The notes: generated by a model not told the origin, from the sequence alone. DNA of 64,000 nucleotides from Sphingobacterium deserti (GCF_000757725.1 NZ_JJMU01000072.1:1-64000), one strand, 5' to 3'; shown: positions 1 through 8,732, counted from the stretch's first letter. Numbers and translations are program-made.

Positions 1-36
1 TGCCTTCGCACTATCTAATAAGGATGCAACAAAAAT

Positions 37-167
37 AAGCGACGGGGTTTTGAACCTTTTGCCCTTCAAAAGTATTTGCCTTGCCGCGGCATGCGGCGGA
101 AGGGTTTAGCGTTGGACAAACTGTTTTATAAACAGAAACTTAAACTTGCTACGGCATGCGGCGGAAG
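37..167. repeat. Intergenic repeat A, copy 1
   Basis: A block of about 130 bases that recurs at 422-548 with roughly 90 percent identity by eye. Both copies start with AAGCGACGGGGTTTTGAA, contain a GCCGC-GGCAT-GCGGC inverted repeat (here 83-97) and end in a second GCATGCGGC. It lies in non-coding sequence downstream of the AraC gene. The hairpin-forming GC-rich core inside AT-rich sequence resembles a REP-like dispersed element; whether it is found elsewhere in the genome cannot be seen here. Confidence 0.7.
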
Positions 168-200
168 GGATGTGCGATGGACAAACTGTTTAAAATGCAG

Positions 201-266
201 TAGTGCGAGAAGTTCAGATATTCTTTATTTTATCGATTCTGACCATTATTAAACGACATGTCGCAT
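201..266. repeat. Intergenic repeat B, copy 1
   Basis: About 65 bases repeated at 298-362. Both copies begin with AGTGCGAGAAGTT and end with CATTATTAAACGA followed by ATGTCGCAT. This copy contains the perfect palindrome CGACATGTCG (254-263); the other copy has CGAAATGTCG. The B repeats sit between the two A repeats, giving the order A-B-B-A. Confidence 0.65.
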
Positions 267-297
267 TTGAAGGGGTATTGCGTATTGTGTATCGCGT

Positions 298-362
298 AGT
301 GCGAGAAGTTTAAGTTTCCCATACTTTATCGCTTCTTCCCATTATTAAACGAAATGTCGCAT
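298..362. repeat. Intergenic repeat B, copy 2
   Basis: Second copy of the unit at 201-266, in the same orientation, separated from it by about 30 bases. The middle of the unit is more divergent than its ends, which are nearly identical between copies. Confidence 0.65.
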
Positions 363-421
363 CGAAAGCTTTGCAATATGTAATCATTTGCCACAGCACA
401 AACCCACCCTGCAAAGGTTTC

Positions 422-548
422 AAGCGACGGGGTTTTGAATACTTTTGCCCTACAAAAGTATTTGCCTTGCCGCGGCATGCGGCGGAAAGGTTGTGCGATG
501 GAAAAACTGTTTTATAAACAGAAACTTGAACTTGCTACGGCATGCGGC
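422..548. repeat. Intergenic repeat A, copy 2
   Basis: Second copy of the 37-167 unit, same orientation, with the GCCGC/GCGGC inverted repeat at 469-483. It breaks off in its last GCATGCGGC only about 11 bases from the stop codon of the AraC gene at 560. Confidence 0.7.
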
Positions 549-559
549 TAACTGACTCC

Positions 560-1522
560 CTAAAATTTCAGCTCGCCAGGCGATATACCATAGTATTTTT
601 TGAATGCGCTGCTGAAATTATTTTGATGTCCAAAACCTGTAAGCAACGCAACCTCGTAAACAGACATCTTATCATCTATCAAGTAAGAACGTGCCTTCTC
701 CATGCGGAGCCGCGTCAAGTAATCGTGGATAGTGACCGAAAAATATTCTTTGAAATCTTTTCGCAATTTACTTTCACTCATCAGTACCTCCGTGGCAAGC
801 TCTTTTTGGGTGGGTGGGTTTGCGAGTCTTTGTTCCAAGATTTGCCTAGCCAGCTCAAGTCGCGTTACATCATCATCATTAAAAAGTGGCGCACTTTGCT
901 GTGTCCGATCATTATATTGTTCAAACTGATACATCAATAACTCTACAACCCTAGACTCTGTATGTAGTCGCCGGATTTCGCCGGTCTTTTTTGATTCTAC
1001 CAATTCTGAAATAGTGTGCTGCATTTCATACGTTGCCATCAAATCCTCCTCGGAGAAGGAAGCATACAAACCTTTTTCAATTTCGTCCACAAAATGTTTA
1101 TGCAAGAGCGAATCGCGTTTGATAAGGTTTAGGTAATATTCTTTAGAAATGACCGCGATGAAGTAGCTGTATTCCACACCTTCTTTTACCTCATGCGTCG
1201 TTTTTACCGATGGAATGTAGCGAATGTTATGTCGGCTCATACCGTAGGGCTTTTTGCTATCCGTGGCTTTGTAGAAAATAAATTGGCTCGTGATGGCTTC
1301 CCCTTCAATTTCCGTATGGATATGCACAGGCTGATCAAAGGACATCTGCGTGTACAAGACAAAGAGGCCACTGGTTGATAGCTGAAAGTTTTTCATATGC
1401 ACAGGATCGCGTTTTATAATCAGACGATTCTCCACCAACGGCTTATCGGGCACGTAATGATCGGGTATTTCTTCTATAAAAAGCCATTCGTCTAGCTCTA
1501 CTATTTTGCCTTTTACCAACAT
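560..1522 (-). CDS. AraC-family transcriptional regulator of the haem locus
   Basis: A 320-residue protein whose last 100 residues form an AraC-type double helix-turn-helix; the family signature FGHQNNFSSAFKKYYG-SPGE is visible near the C-terminus. The N-terminal 200 residues are a probable ligand-sensing domain without recognisable sequence motifs. It is the last gene of the minus-strand run hmuT-hmuU-hmuV/hemS-araC, 68 bases after the stop of the ATPase gene, and that gap carries two copies of the ATTTAGA motif found at other promoters of the island. AraC proteins of this kind (for example PchR) control siderophore or haem genes; that it controls this locus is inferred from position only. 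Confidence 0.8.
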   Translation of the reverse strand: MLVKGKIVELDEWLFIEEIPDHYVPDKPLVENRLIIKRDPVHMKNFQLSTSGLFVLYTQMSFDQPVHIHTEIEGEAITSQFIFYKATDSKKPYGMSRHNIRYIPSVKTTHEVKEGVEYSYFIAVISKEYYLNLIKRDSLLHKHFVDEIEKGLYASFSEEDLMATYEMQHTISELVESKKTGEIRRLHTESRVVELLMYQFEQYNDRTQQSAPLFNDDDVTRLELARQILEQRLANPPTQKELATEVLMSESKLRKDFKEYFSVTIHDYLTRLRMEKARSYLIDDKMSVYEVALLTGFGHQNNFSSAFKKYYGISPGELKF

Positions 1523-1550
1523 ATCAAACTTTATTTGAGCAACATATCCG

Positions 1551-1602
1551 GTCTAAATATACACAATATATTTCACTGTTTATATTAATTCTAAATAACA
1601 AC
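1551..1602 (-). promoter_or_regulatory. Two ATTTAGA-type motifs upstream of the AraC gene
   Basis: Read on the gene strand, the gap holds GTTATTTAGAATT (complement of 1589-1601) and GTGTATATTTAGAC (complement of 1551-1564). Both match the core of motifs in front of hmuT, the TonB receptor, the third HmuY-like gene and the S41 peptidase gene. The first copy overlaps the stop codon of the upstream ATPase gene. This suggests the regulator gene has its own promoter or operator within the operon. Confidence 0.4.
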
Positions 1603-3318
1603 ATTTCCCCGAACGGATCTGCTCGTAGCTATCTGTTTTTCTTTCGATCGATTACTGATACGCAGCGCCAAGACGCCATGTTGATCAAAAAACTCCAACA
1701 CATCTTCCTCCGCTGACGATACACTACGGAAGATATGCTCCACCAAAGGCAAACGCAATTCCAACTCCATCCTATCGTCTTTTATCATGTAACGAAAGCC
1801 TTGATCGATCAAATTTTTAATCGTACCGATATAGCTATGCACGCATCCCCGATTCATGGTTGTAATTTCTAGCATAGCGGAGTTGGCTACTGCCTCCGCG
1901 AAGATTTTTCGCACTTCATTTATACCGATTTCCTCCTTAGCATTTTGTGATGCCGGATTGTTTGATTGGGGATGATGCTTTGCTGCTGTCGAGGACGGTC
2001 CGAATTGCGGTTTTTCATCTTGCTTTGCTTCCAGCCACGCTGTAATGGCACAAAAAGCATCTCTATCACTTGTATCACAGAGCTGCAGGCCGTGTATAAG
2101 CATACCTTTGTCATCGAAAAAATGTAGGCCTTCATCCCCAACTTCCTTTACCAAAAATCCAGCGTGCCACTCAGCTAGATCGTGACGCAGCGCATTGACA
2201 ATAGGTGATTGCGTGCTGATATGGGGTGCATAGCCATCATTCATCGCTGTGGTATACTGCTGCACGGTTTTTTGGGTGCAACATGCATTTCGAGTGTAAA
2301 CACTTACTTCGCCTAAGCTCGAAAGCTTAGGGATAATACTCTCCAACGATTGATTGATAAAATTCACATGCCGACCTTTGTCCATCATCCAAAGTTCAGC
2401 TTCAGGTACACGCAATACTTCCGCTTGCTCTGAGATACTGAGATATGGATCTTGGGCAAGCAATTGTTCGCGACGCTGTTTTAACGGTACATGTTTGAGA
2501 TGATCGGTACTTAATTTTGAATTTATCTTAAACGCATCAACCGGCATTTCTTCCAACCGGATGTAAGGGCGAAGCGTTCGCGGATTTAATTCTACAGATG
2601 CCTCGACAGAAAACACCGTGTATATATTGGCCGGGTTGAGTACTTCCACCGGCGTGCCATCGAAAAGTTTACGACCATGCTTTAGCATAATGACGCGGTC
2701 TGCATAGGTGGCAGCAAAATTGACATCGTGGACGACAAGAACAACAATGAAACCCTTTCTAGAGAGCGCTTTCGCAATAGCCAATACTTTTTGCTGGTAA
2801 TGCATATCGAGGGCAGAAATTGGCTCGTCAAGCAATAGCAGGCTATCTGGGTTTTCCCATACCTGCGCGAGCGTTCGGGCTAGCTGCACACGTTGCTGCT
2901 CGCCACCGGATAAACTCATGAAGACGCGATCAGCTAACGTATCCACGCCACAAAGTGCCATCACCTCATTCACGACTTCTTTATCCGTGAGGGATGGACT
3001 TGATTTGAAGTGTGGATAACGCCCCATCATTACGATTTCCCCGGCTGTGAACGCTAATGATACGTGTTGCTGCTGACTTAACATCGCCCGCCCACGTGCC
3101 AAGATACGCGGGTCATAGCTGTCCAACTTCTTCCCATGTAATGTAACTACACCATTTGTAGGCTTGTATTCACCGCAAAGCAACTTCATTAATGTAGATT
3201 TACCGGCGCCGTTGGCGCCTAACAACGCTAAAACCTCACCCTTCCTAATTTGGAAGGAAACGTCGCGCAATAGTTTCCGCCCTTTTACTTCGTAATTTAA
3301 TTTCTCAACCCTTAGCAT
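1591..3318 (-). CDS. hmuV: Haem ABC transporter ATPase (HmuV) fused to a HemS-like haem-binding/degrading domain
   Basis: A 575-residue fusion. Residues 1-255 are a FecE/HmuV-type ATPase: Walker A GANGAGKST, signature LSGGEQQRVQLARTL, Walker B LLLLDEP followed by the D-loop SALD, and a switch His in VVHDVNF. Residues about 270-565 resemble the two-lobed HemS/HmuS/ChuS family of cytoplasmic haem-handling proteins, at close to its usual length of about 340 residues. The two lobes are about 280-440 and 470-560, joined by a Ser/Pro/Asn-rich linker. The ATPase would power haem import through HmuU, and the fused domain could take haem straight from the importer. In most bacteria these are separate genes. 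The gene follows hmuU by 30 bases. The HemS assignment rests on domain length and general resemblance, not on an identified catalytic residue. Confidence 0.8.
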   Translation of the reverse strand: MLRVEKLNYEVKGRKLLRDVSFQIRKGEVLALLGANGAGKSTLMKLLCGEYKPTNGVVTLHGKKLDSYDPRILARGRAMLSQQQHVSLAFTAGEIVMMGRYPHFKSSPSLTDKEVVNEVMALCGVDTLADRVFMSLSGGEQQRVQLARTLAQVWENPDSLLLLDEPISALDMHYQQKVLAIAKALSRKGFIVVLVVHDVNFAATYADRVIMLKHGRKLFDGTPVEVLNPANIYTVFSVEASVELNPRTLRPYIRLEEMPVDAFKINSKLSTDHLKHVPLKQRREQLLAQDPYLSISEQAEVLRVPEAELWMMDKGRHVNFINQSLESIIPKLSSLGEVSVYTRNACCTQKTVQQYTTAMNDGYAPHISTQSPIVNALRHDLAEWHAGFLVKEVGDEGLHFFDDKGMLIHGLQLCDTSDRDAFCAITAWLEAKQDEKPQFGPSSTAAKHHPQSNNPASQNAKEEIGINEVRKIFAEAVANSAMLEITTMNRGCVHSYIGTIKNLIDQGFRYMIKDDRMELELRLPLVEHIFRSVSSAEEDVLEFFDQHGVLALRISNRSKEKQIATSRSVRGNVVI

Positions 3319-3348
3319 GCTGTATTATTTGAATCTCTCCTGAATTCG

Positions 3349-4380
3349 TTATTTTTCTTTAATAAGTATGTATATAAAAACCGGCGTGCCGAGCAATGCG
3401 GTAATGACCCCAATAGGTAGCTCCATAGGTGCAATAAGTGTCCTCGAGATCACGTCAGCCAGTGTCAATACAAGAGCGCCTAAAATTAATGATCCAGCTA
3501 ATACATAGCGATTGCTCGCTCCACCTAGCAAACGCACCGTATGCGGAACCAACAAACCAACAAAACCAATCACGCCTGCTATAGCTACGGACGAACCGAC
3601 AGCTAAGGTCGACAGGATCACTACCCAAAGCTTAACCTTATCTGTACGCATTCCTAAAAGGTCGGCATGCATTTCACCTAGGGAAAAGGCATTCAGCTGT
3701 TTCCCGAAAAACAATAGTAAAGAAACAGGGAATATAATGCATGGCGCCACAACGGCTATGTTGTCCCAGGTTGCACCGCCTAAACTTCCCAACATCCAGA
3801 ACGTGATGGTGCGTAGCTGTTGTTCTGTTGCCAGATACGTCATTAAGCCCGTGAGTGCTCCCGCGAAACCATTGATCGCAATCCCGGCAAGTAGCATAGT
3901 AGTCACATTTGGACGACCGTCTTTGACGGCGATGCGATATACAGCGAACGCCGTCAATCCAGCGCCGACAAATGCACCGAATACCAATAGGTAGTAGCCT
4001 AAATATGCCGACAACTTCGTAAAAAGAAGGGTCTCAAATGCGATTATCAACACAGCAAAAAGTGATGCCCCGGACGATATACCGATGAGGCCGGGCTCTG
4101 CTAGTGGATTTCTAAAGATCCCTTGAATTGCGGCGCCGGAGACGCCTAAAGCAGCACCCACCAGTAGGCCGAGCATGACACGAGGTAGTCGGACCACGAA
4201 AAGTACATCCATGGGCAGTGCATTGTCAGATGTTGGCGAGAGCAAACGCATTTTTTCGCCAATGAGTTGCAAAACATCGCCAACGGGAATATAAAATGCG
4301 CCTAGACCAAGCGATACCACCGCCGTTATTATCAACAGGATAGACAGCACGGTGATAATCAGGTGTTGTTTTTTTGACAC
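3349..4380 (-). CDS. hmuU: Haem ABC transporter permease, FecCD family
   Basis: A 343-residue polytopic membrane protein with about ten hydrophobic segments. It has FecCD/BtuC hallmarks such as VRLPRVMLGLLVGAALGVSG near residue 80, GISSGAS, and GFVGLLVPH before the last segments. It forms the inner-membrane channel that works with HmuT and the HmuV ATPase. The frame is open to a TTG at 4413, overlapping the hmuT stop. I prefer the GTG at 4380 because the upstream sequence is A-rich and the protein then begins MSKKQH directly before the first membrane helix. Haem rather than cobalamin or siderophore as substrate is inferred from the HemS domain and HmuY neighbours. Confidence 0.85.
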   Translation of the reverse strand: MSKKQHLIITVLSILLIITAVVSLGLGAFYIPVGDVLQLIGEKMRLLSPTSDNALPMDVLFVVRLPRVMLGLLVGAALGVSGAAIQGIFRNPLAEPGLIGISSGASLFAVLIIAFETLLFTKLSAYLGYYLLVFGAFVGAGLTAFAVYRIAVKDGRPNVTTMLLAGIAINGFAGALTGLMTYLATEQQLRTITFWMLGSLGGATWDNIAVVAPCIIFPVSLLLFFGKQLNAFSLGEMHADLLGMRTDKVKLWVVILSTLAVGSSVAIAGVIGFVGLLVPHTVRLLGGASNRYVLAGSLILGALVLTLADVISRTLIAPMELPIGVITALLGTPVFIYILIKEK

Positions 4381-4393
4381 GGTATTTCTTTTA

Positions 4394-5251
4394 TCAATTA
4401 GTTGTAATCGCAATTAAAGCCTGATGAAGCGCCAACACCGCTTCGGGTAAACGCGTGCTGAAATTGACCAACAACGATGCATTCATACTCACGATCCGTT
4501 GGTGCTTACCAGCTTCTGTTAAGCGCACACCAGGCATTTTCAGAATCGCATCTTTACCACCGAGGCTGCTTACACCAAAATCAAATAATAAGATAACGTC
4601 CGGGTTGGCCTTCACGAGCGCTTCCGTGCTGTAGGGTTTAAATTCCGCAAATTCTTGAACAGCATTCTTTCCCCCTGCCAGGCCAATCAGCGCATCTAAA
4701 CTACTTCCCTTACCGGACACACTCATTGTTCCTGTACCTCTTGCGTAAATAAACAAGACTGTTGGCTTTTTCCTACCGGACATCTCTTCTGATATCATTT
4801 CGGAAACTTTTTGCATAGTCAGCTTTGTCCTCGCCACAATCTCTTTTCCACGATCAGGAACCTGAAGCACATCGGCTATTTGCTGCATAAAACGATAGGC
4901 CCCTTGTTCCGTAAATGTTTGTTTTAAAGTCACGACACGTATGCCCGACGTTTTCAAATGTTTTAGGACAGTTGGGGGAATGTCGCCCTCGAGCACTAGC
5001 ACGATAGTTGGGCGAAACGCCATCACCCCCTCCGCCGAGATCGAGCGATTTTTACTCACCTTCGGTAGTGTAGCTGCCGCTTTTGGCGATAAGCTTGTTA
5101 CGTCGGTAGCAACAACCTGATCCCCCAATCCAAGTCCAAATACGGTTTCCGTGATAGCACTACTTAATGTGACAATGCGCTGCTCTTTTGCATCGACGTC
5201 CAATAGGCTGGACACCAGGATAATTAATATAGCTATGATACGATTTGTCAT
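4394..5251 (-). CDS. hmuT: Haem ABC transporter periplasmic binding protein (HmuT-like)
   Basis: A 285-residue BtuF/HmuT-type class III binding protein with an N-terminal signal peptide (MTNRIIAILIILVSS). The core begins RIVTLSSAITETVFGLG and includes RGTGTMSVSGKGSSLD and NPDVILLFDFG, typical of haem-binding members of the family. It would take haem from the outer-membrane receptor and deliver it to HmuU. The ATG at 5251 is chosen over an in-frame TTG at 5278 because it directly precedes the signal peptide. It is the first gene of the minus-strand operon, with a leader of more than 100 bases containing an ATTTAGA-type motif. Confidence 0.85.
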   Translation of the reverse strand: MTNRIIAILIILVSSLLDVDAKEQRIVTLSSAITETVFGLGLGDQVVATDVTSLSPKAAATLPKVSKNRSISAEGVMAFRPTIVLVLEGDIPPTVLKHLKTSGIRVVTLKQTFTEQGAYRFMQQIADVLQVPDRGKEIVARTKLTMQKVSEMISEEMSGRKKPTVLFIYARGTGTMSVSGKGSSLDALIGLAGGKNAVQEFAEFKPYSTEALVKANPDVILLFDFGVSSLGGKDAILKMPGVRLTEAGKHQRIVSMNASLLVNFSTRLPEAVLALHQALIAITTN

Positions 5252-5364
5252 GTGTGTTATTTTCTTGTCGACCTCCAACTAATCTTTTCTCCATTCTCGT
5301 ATCCAGCAGGGCTGATCCTATGCGAAATAGATCGAGAAAGTGAAATGCCGACACAAAACAAGTC

Positions 5365-5385
5365 AATAATCAGTCTAAATACAAA
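5365..5385 (-). promoter_or_regulatory. Operator-like motif and weak promoter upstream of hmuT
   Basis: On the minus strand this reads TTTGTATTTAGACTGATTATT, continuing into ATTGAC. The TTTG resembles the end of a Bacteroidota -7 box (consensus TAnnTTTG), although the two preceding bases do not fit perfectly. The ATTTAGA core is shared with other haem-island promoters, and its position relative to TTTG is the same as in the S41 and receptor promoters. Confidence 0.4.
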
Positions 5386-5553
5386 TAAATTTTACACGCT
5401 ATAACTTCATGCTAAAACCTAGCAAAAACCATATTAATAAATAATAATCAGATAGTTATAAACTTAATTTTTAAATATTGGTCGTGTGATAAAACGAATT
5501 TAAGATAGGATTTAGCACTTTTCATATAGTAAAAATCATTTCGATTCGCTTTT

Positions 5554-5579
5554 TTTGTGCTATTATTTAGATTGAATAA
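5554..5579 (+). promoter_or_regulatory. Operator-like motif at the TonB receptor promoter
   Basis: TTTG (5554-5557) is followed by TATTATTTAGATTGAATAA (5561-5579), which contains the imperfect dyad TTATT-TAGATTG-AATAA. It is the same arrangement as at 15270-15290 and 9695-9716. If TTTG is the end of the -7 box, transcription starts near 5564, which places the GTG at 5557 outside the message and supports a downstream start codon for the receptor. Confidence 0.4.
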
Positions 5580-5586
5580 AAATAAA

Positions 5587-7965
5587 TTGCGTTTACGAAG
5601 GTTTACAATATACAACAGGCTTATCCTTGTCTTATGGTTTTTCTTACCATCAATTTTGATTGGGCAATCACGAAATCTGCTATCGGGCTATGTCCTGGAT
5701 TCATTGAGAAGACCACTCGAAAATGCACAAGTAACCTTGCATCCAGATAATAAAATTATGCAAACAGATACTGCAGGTTTTTTTTCCTTTACGGATCTCT
5801 ATAGTGGTACTTATAAGCTGGAAGTGCGCCGGGTCGGCTTCGCTCCGTCAATGCATGCTATCGCCTTAGAAGATATCGATAGCTTGATTACTATCCATCT
5901 GCGCGCAGATGCTCGACAGATCGATACTGTATTAGTCAACGGAAAAGTCGCTGCAGTCGACAATCTTGTCCGTGTAGAAAGTTCGGCTATGCCCGTAAAG
6001 ATTATTACCCGGCGGGAGATCGAATTGATGGGAAGCCGTAGACTGGATGAAGTAATGAAAGAGCAGACTGGTGTCGCTGTGGTCAATGATGTCGCCGGCG
6101 GGTCTCGGGCGGTGGGTGTACAGGTGCAGGGCTTTAGTAGCAACTATGTGATGGTTTTGATTGATGGGCAGCCGATGATGGGTAGAAACAATGGTAATTT
6201 CGATCTCTCCCGGATATCAGTGACGAATATTGAACGCATTGAAATTATAAAGGGCGCCACCTCTTGTCTGTATGGTAGCGACGCATTAGGGGGAGCAATT
6301 AATATTGTGACTCGGCACGGCGCTGTGACGCCGCAAGCGCAGGCTTCTATCTTATATGGTAGCCGAAACATAGTCGATGCTACGTTAGAGGCTGAAACTC
6401 CATTTGCCCATCAACGTGGTTCAGTAGTCGTTTCTGGAAATTATTACCGTACGGACGGTTTTAACACGGATCGTCAGTTTTTAGATAATGAAAGTACGAC
6501 CTTTCCTCCCTATGAAAATTATAGCTTTCAAGGCCGCGGTCGGTATAGAGTTAGCAAAAAGGGTACGTTTGGTTTAACGAGTCGATACGCTGCGCGAAAG
6601 TCAACCATGATAAATGCATGGTCTGAGGATCTACGTATAGAAGATAAACAAGAGGATCAGGAACTGAGCCTAGCAGCGAGTTATGACCACTCCTTTTCCT
6701 CAGCATTGCGCAGCATGAGCCGCTACTATTACACCCGCTTCCACACCCAAATGGACGCATCTTGGCTTCAGCAAGAGATTTTAGCAGGCGCAGAATCTTT
6801 TGGACAGCAAGCACACCGACTAGAGCAACAATTTGCCTATACGCCGATGCAGGCATTGAAGTTTACGGGTGGCCTAGGCGCTGGGCTGGAGCGAATGGAT
6901 GAGCAAAGTCTTGACGAGCGCCGTTCGCTAAATACGGCATTCGCTTTCTTGCAAACGGAATGGAAGGCTACAGAACGCTTGTTAAGTACTTTAGGGCTAC
7001 GCTACGACTATTCGAACGCCTATAATGGACGACTAAGTCCTAGTCTGGGACTTCAGTACCAATTGCACTCCTCCCTATTGCTAAAAGCGGGTGTAGGAGC
7101 AGGCTTTAAAGCTCCAGACTATAAAATGCGTTATCAGGTGTTTTTCAATCCAGCAGCAAACTACCTCGTCGTAGGAAGTGATCGCGCGAAACAAATTATA
7201 GAGGCTATGGATGCCAGCGGTGAAATAAGTTTTAAAAACACCTATATGCTTAACATACTGGATAACAACTTAAAAGCAGAAAAAAGTTTATCAAACAATA
7301 TTGGCTTAGCCTGGAGTCCCAGTCCGAAACTGCAATTGGACGCCTCCCTCTTTTATCACCGCATTAACGATCAAATAAATACTGTGGTAGTCGCCAATGG
7401 AACAACAATCACGAGCATCTTTAGTTACCGCAACTTACCAAAAGCTGTCAATAAGGGTTTTGAAGTTTCCGCTACCTACCAAGCAAGCCGCAGTCTACAA
7501 TTGTCTGCTGGCTACCAATACCTTATCGCTAAAGATCTGGCGATGTTAGATAGTATACGCAGTGGTCGCTATCCTTACAATCAATACAATAATGCGGCCA
7601 CCGGCGAGTACCGCGAAAGCCGAGAAAGCGACTATTGGGGAATTGAAGACCGTTCGAGGCACATGCTAAACCTCAAGGCACTCTATACCTATCAACCTTG
7701 GGATATAAACCTCAATTTGCGGGCAAATATTCGTGGGCGATATCCTTTTCAAGACATCAACGGAAATCAATTTATTGATAACGCTGACGCTTTTGTCCCT
7801 TGGCATACTCTGCTTAACGTCACGCTTGAAAAACGAATATTTGATCAGCGTATGACCATTCGATTGGTGGGCGACAACTTGCTGAATTTTACCAATAGAA
7901 ATATGTTAGGTCAGCCTGGAAGGGTTGTCTTAGCAGGCCTCAGCTATCGCTGGATGAAAGACTAA
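5587..7965 (+). CDS. TonB-dependent outer-membrane receptor, probably for haem (HmuR-like)
   Basis: A protein of about 792 residues. It has a signal peptide (basic RLRRF then a hydrophobic stretch ending near IGQ), a CarboxypepD_reg-like beta-sandwich (GYVLDSLRRPLENAQV, about 25-110), a TonB plug (about 120-230; LIDGQPMMGR and IEIIKGATSCLYGSDALGG), and a C-terminal 22-strand barrel ending in LSYRWMKD. The plug and barrel are typical of haem or cobalamin receptors. The frame is open to a GTG at 5557, but that codon lies in a predicted promoter motif. The TTG at 5587 follows an A-rich stretch and gives a normal signal peptide, so it is preferred. The gene is divergent from hmuT and 29 bases upstream of the first HmuY gene. 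Haem as ligand is inferred from neighbours. Confidence 0.88.
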   Translation: MRLRRFTIYNRLILVLWFFLPSILIGQSRNLLSGYVLDSLRRPLENAQVTLHPDNKIMQTDTAGFFSFTDLYSGTYKLEVRRVGFAPSMHAIALEDIDSLITIHLRADARQIDTVLVNGKVAAVDNLVRVESSAMPVKIITRREIELMGSRRLDEVMKEQTGVAVVNDVAGGSRAVGVQVQGFSSNYVMVLIDGQPMMGRNNGNFDLSRISVTNIERIEIIKGATSCLYGSDALGGAINIVTRHGAVTPQAQASILYGSRNIVDATLEAETPFAHQRGSVVVSGNYYRTDGFNTDRQFLDNESTTFPPYENYSFQGRGRYRVSKKGTFGLTSRYAARKSTMINAWSEDLRIEDKQEDQELSLAASYDHSFSSALRSMSRYYYTRFHTQMDASWLQQEILAGAESFGQQAHRLEQQFAYTPMQALKFTGGLGAGLERMDEQSLDERRSLNTAFAFLQTEWKATERLLSTLGLRYDYSNAYNGRLSPSLGLQYQLHSSLLLKAGVGAGFKAPDYKMRYQVFFNPAANYLVVGSDRAKQIIEAMDASGEISFKNTYMLNILDNNLKAEKSLSNNIGLAWSPSPKLQLDASLFYHRINDQINTVVVANGTTITSIFSYRNLPKAVNKGFEVSATYQASRSLQLSAGYQYLIAKDLAMLDSIRSGRYPYNQYNNAATGEYRESRESDYWGIEDRSRHMLNLKALYTYQPWDINLNLRANIRGRYPFQDINGNQFIDNADAFVPWHTLLNVTLEKRIFDQRMTIRLVGDNLLNFTNRNMLGQPGRVVLAGLSYRWMKD

Positions 7966-7994
7966 CAACTGTTCTACATGTAATTAAACTACAA

Positions 7995-8732
7995 ATGGAA
8001 ATACTAAGAAAAATCATAACATCCACACGCCAAATGCTACCGTTGCACAGCGGGTTCCTATTATTGCTGCCCATGCTATTATTATCCTGTGGAAAGGAAG
8101 AGGACACGCGCCCCGCCCTGGAAGACGGGAAGAGTACAGTCGTTTACGACTTACCCGGTGATACAGAAGCTTCTTTGGGCGAAGCTGTTGATGGCAAGCA
8201 GCAACGGCCATTTTATACGTTCCTATTTCGATTGCGGGATCAACGACAGATCTGGATAAAAAGCCAAGCGGACTCGTCGCAGTGGCTAAAAACTTCAGAT
8301 TGGGACCTGGCTTTTACGGATGAATATAACTCTGGCCTTTATCTCAATAATGCTGATTTTGAGTATAACCCAGGTTTCCAAGGTGCTGCTAAGAATACAG
8401 CTGTCGTACTGGTGAAAGATGCGTACGATAACGTAACCACCGCGCCAGCGGACGATGTATTTGCAAACAGCACGGTTAACAAAATTGGTTGGGCATCTTC
8501 CGAAAGTTCAAGCGGTTGGTTTCAGTATAGCTTAAATACGCACATTATGCAAGCACTTCCAAACCGGACTTACGTATTGCGCCTGCCCGACGGAAAATAT
8601 GCGAAGCTACAGCTGATCAATGCATATAAAGGTAATCCACAAACGGTCACAAATATGAACTGGCCAGCCCCCTACTTCACCTTCCGATACTTCGTGCAGC
8701 AAGATGGCAGCAAAAACCTGAGTACGAGGTGA
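7995..8732 (+). CDS. hmuY: HmuY-family haem-binding lipoprotein
   Basis: A 245-residue lipoprotein with lipobox LLLSCGK near residue 33. It shows the HmuY hallmarks: SDWDLAFTDEYNSGLYLNN (about 95-115) and, near the C-terminus, GWFQYSLNTHIMQALPNRTY followed by VLRLPDGKYAKLQLINAYKG. HmuY proteins sit on the outer surface, take haem from host or environmental haemoproteins and pass it to a TonB-dependent receptor. His and Met in THIM are candidate axial ligands, judging by the two-ligand scheme known for Porphyromonas HmuY (His-His) and Met-type relatives. The gene directly follows the receptor gene and is probably co-transcribed with it. Confidence 0.85.
   Translation: MEILRKIITSTRQMLPLHSGFLLLLPMLLLSCGKEEDTRPALEDGKSTVVYDLPGDTEASLGEAVDGKQQRPFYTFLFRLRDQRQIWIKSQADSSQWLKTSDWDLAFTDEYNSGLYLNNADFEYNPGFQGAAKNTAVVLVKDAYDNVTTAPADDVFANSTVNKIGWASSESSSGWFQYSLNTHIMQALPNRTYVLRLPDGKYAKLQLINAYKGNPQTVTNMNWPAPYFTFRYFVQQDGSKNLSTR

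Noticed and set aside
542..1378. Plus-strand open frames over the AraC gene
   Set aside because: They lie antisense to a well-supported AraC gene, lack family features and have unnatural composition.
3512..3994. 160-codon plus-strand frame opposite hmuU
   Set aside because: It is the complement of a clear permease gene; its Thr/Pro/Ala-rich sequence is typical of antisense shadows.
5160..5366. 68-codon minus-strand frame over the hmuT start
   Set aside because: It overlaps the signal peptide region of hmuT in another frame and has no recognisable features.
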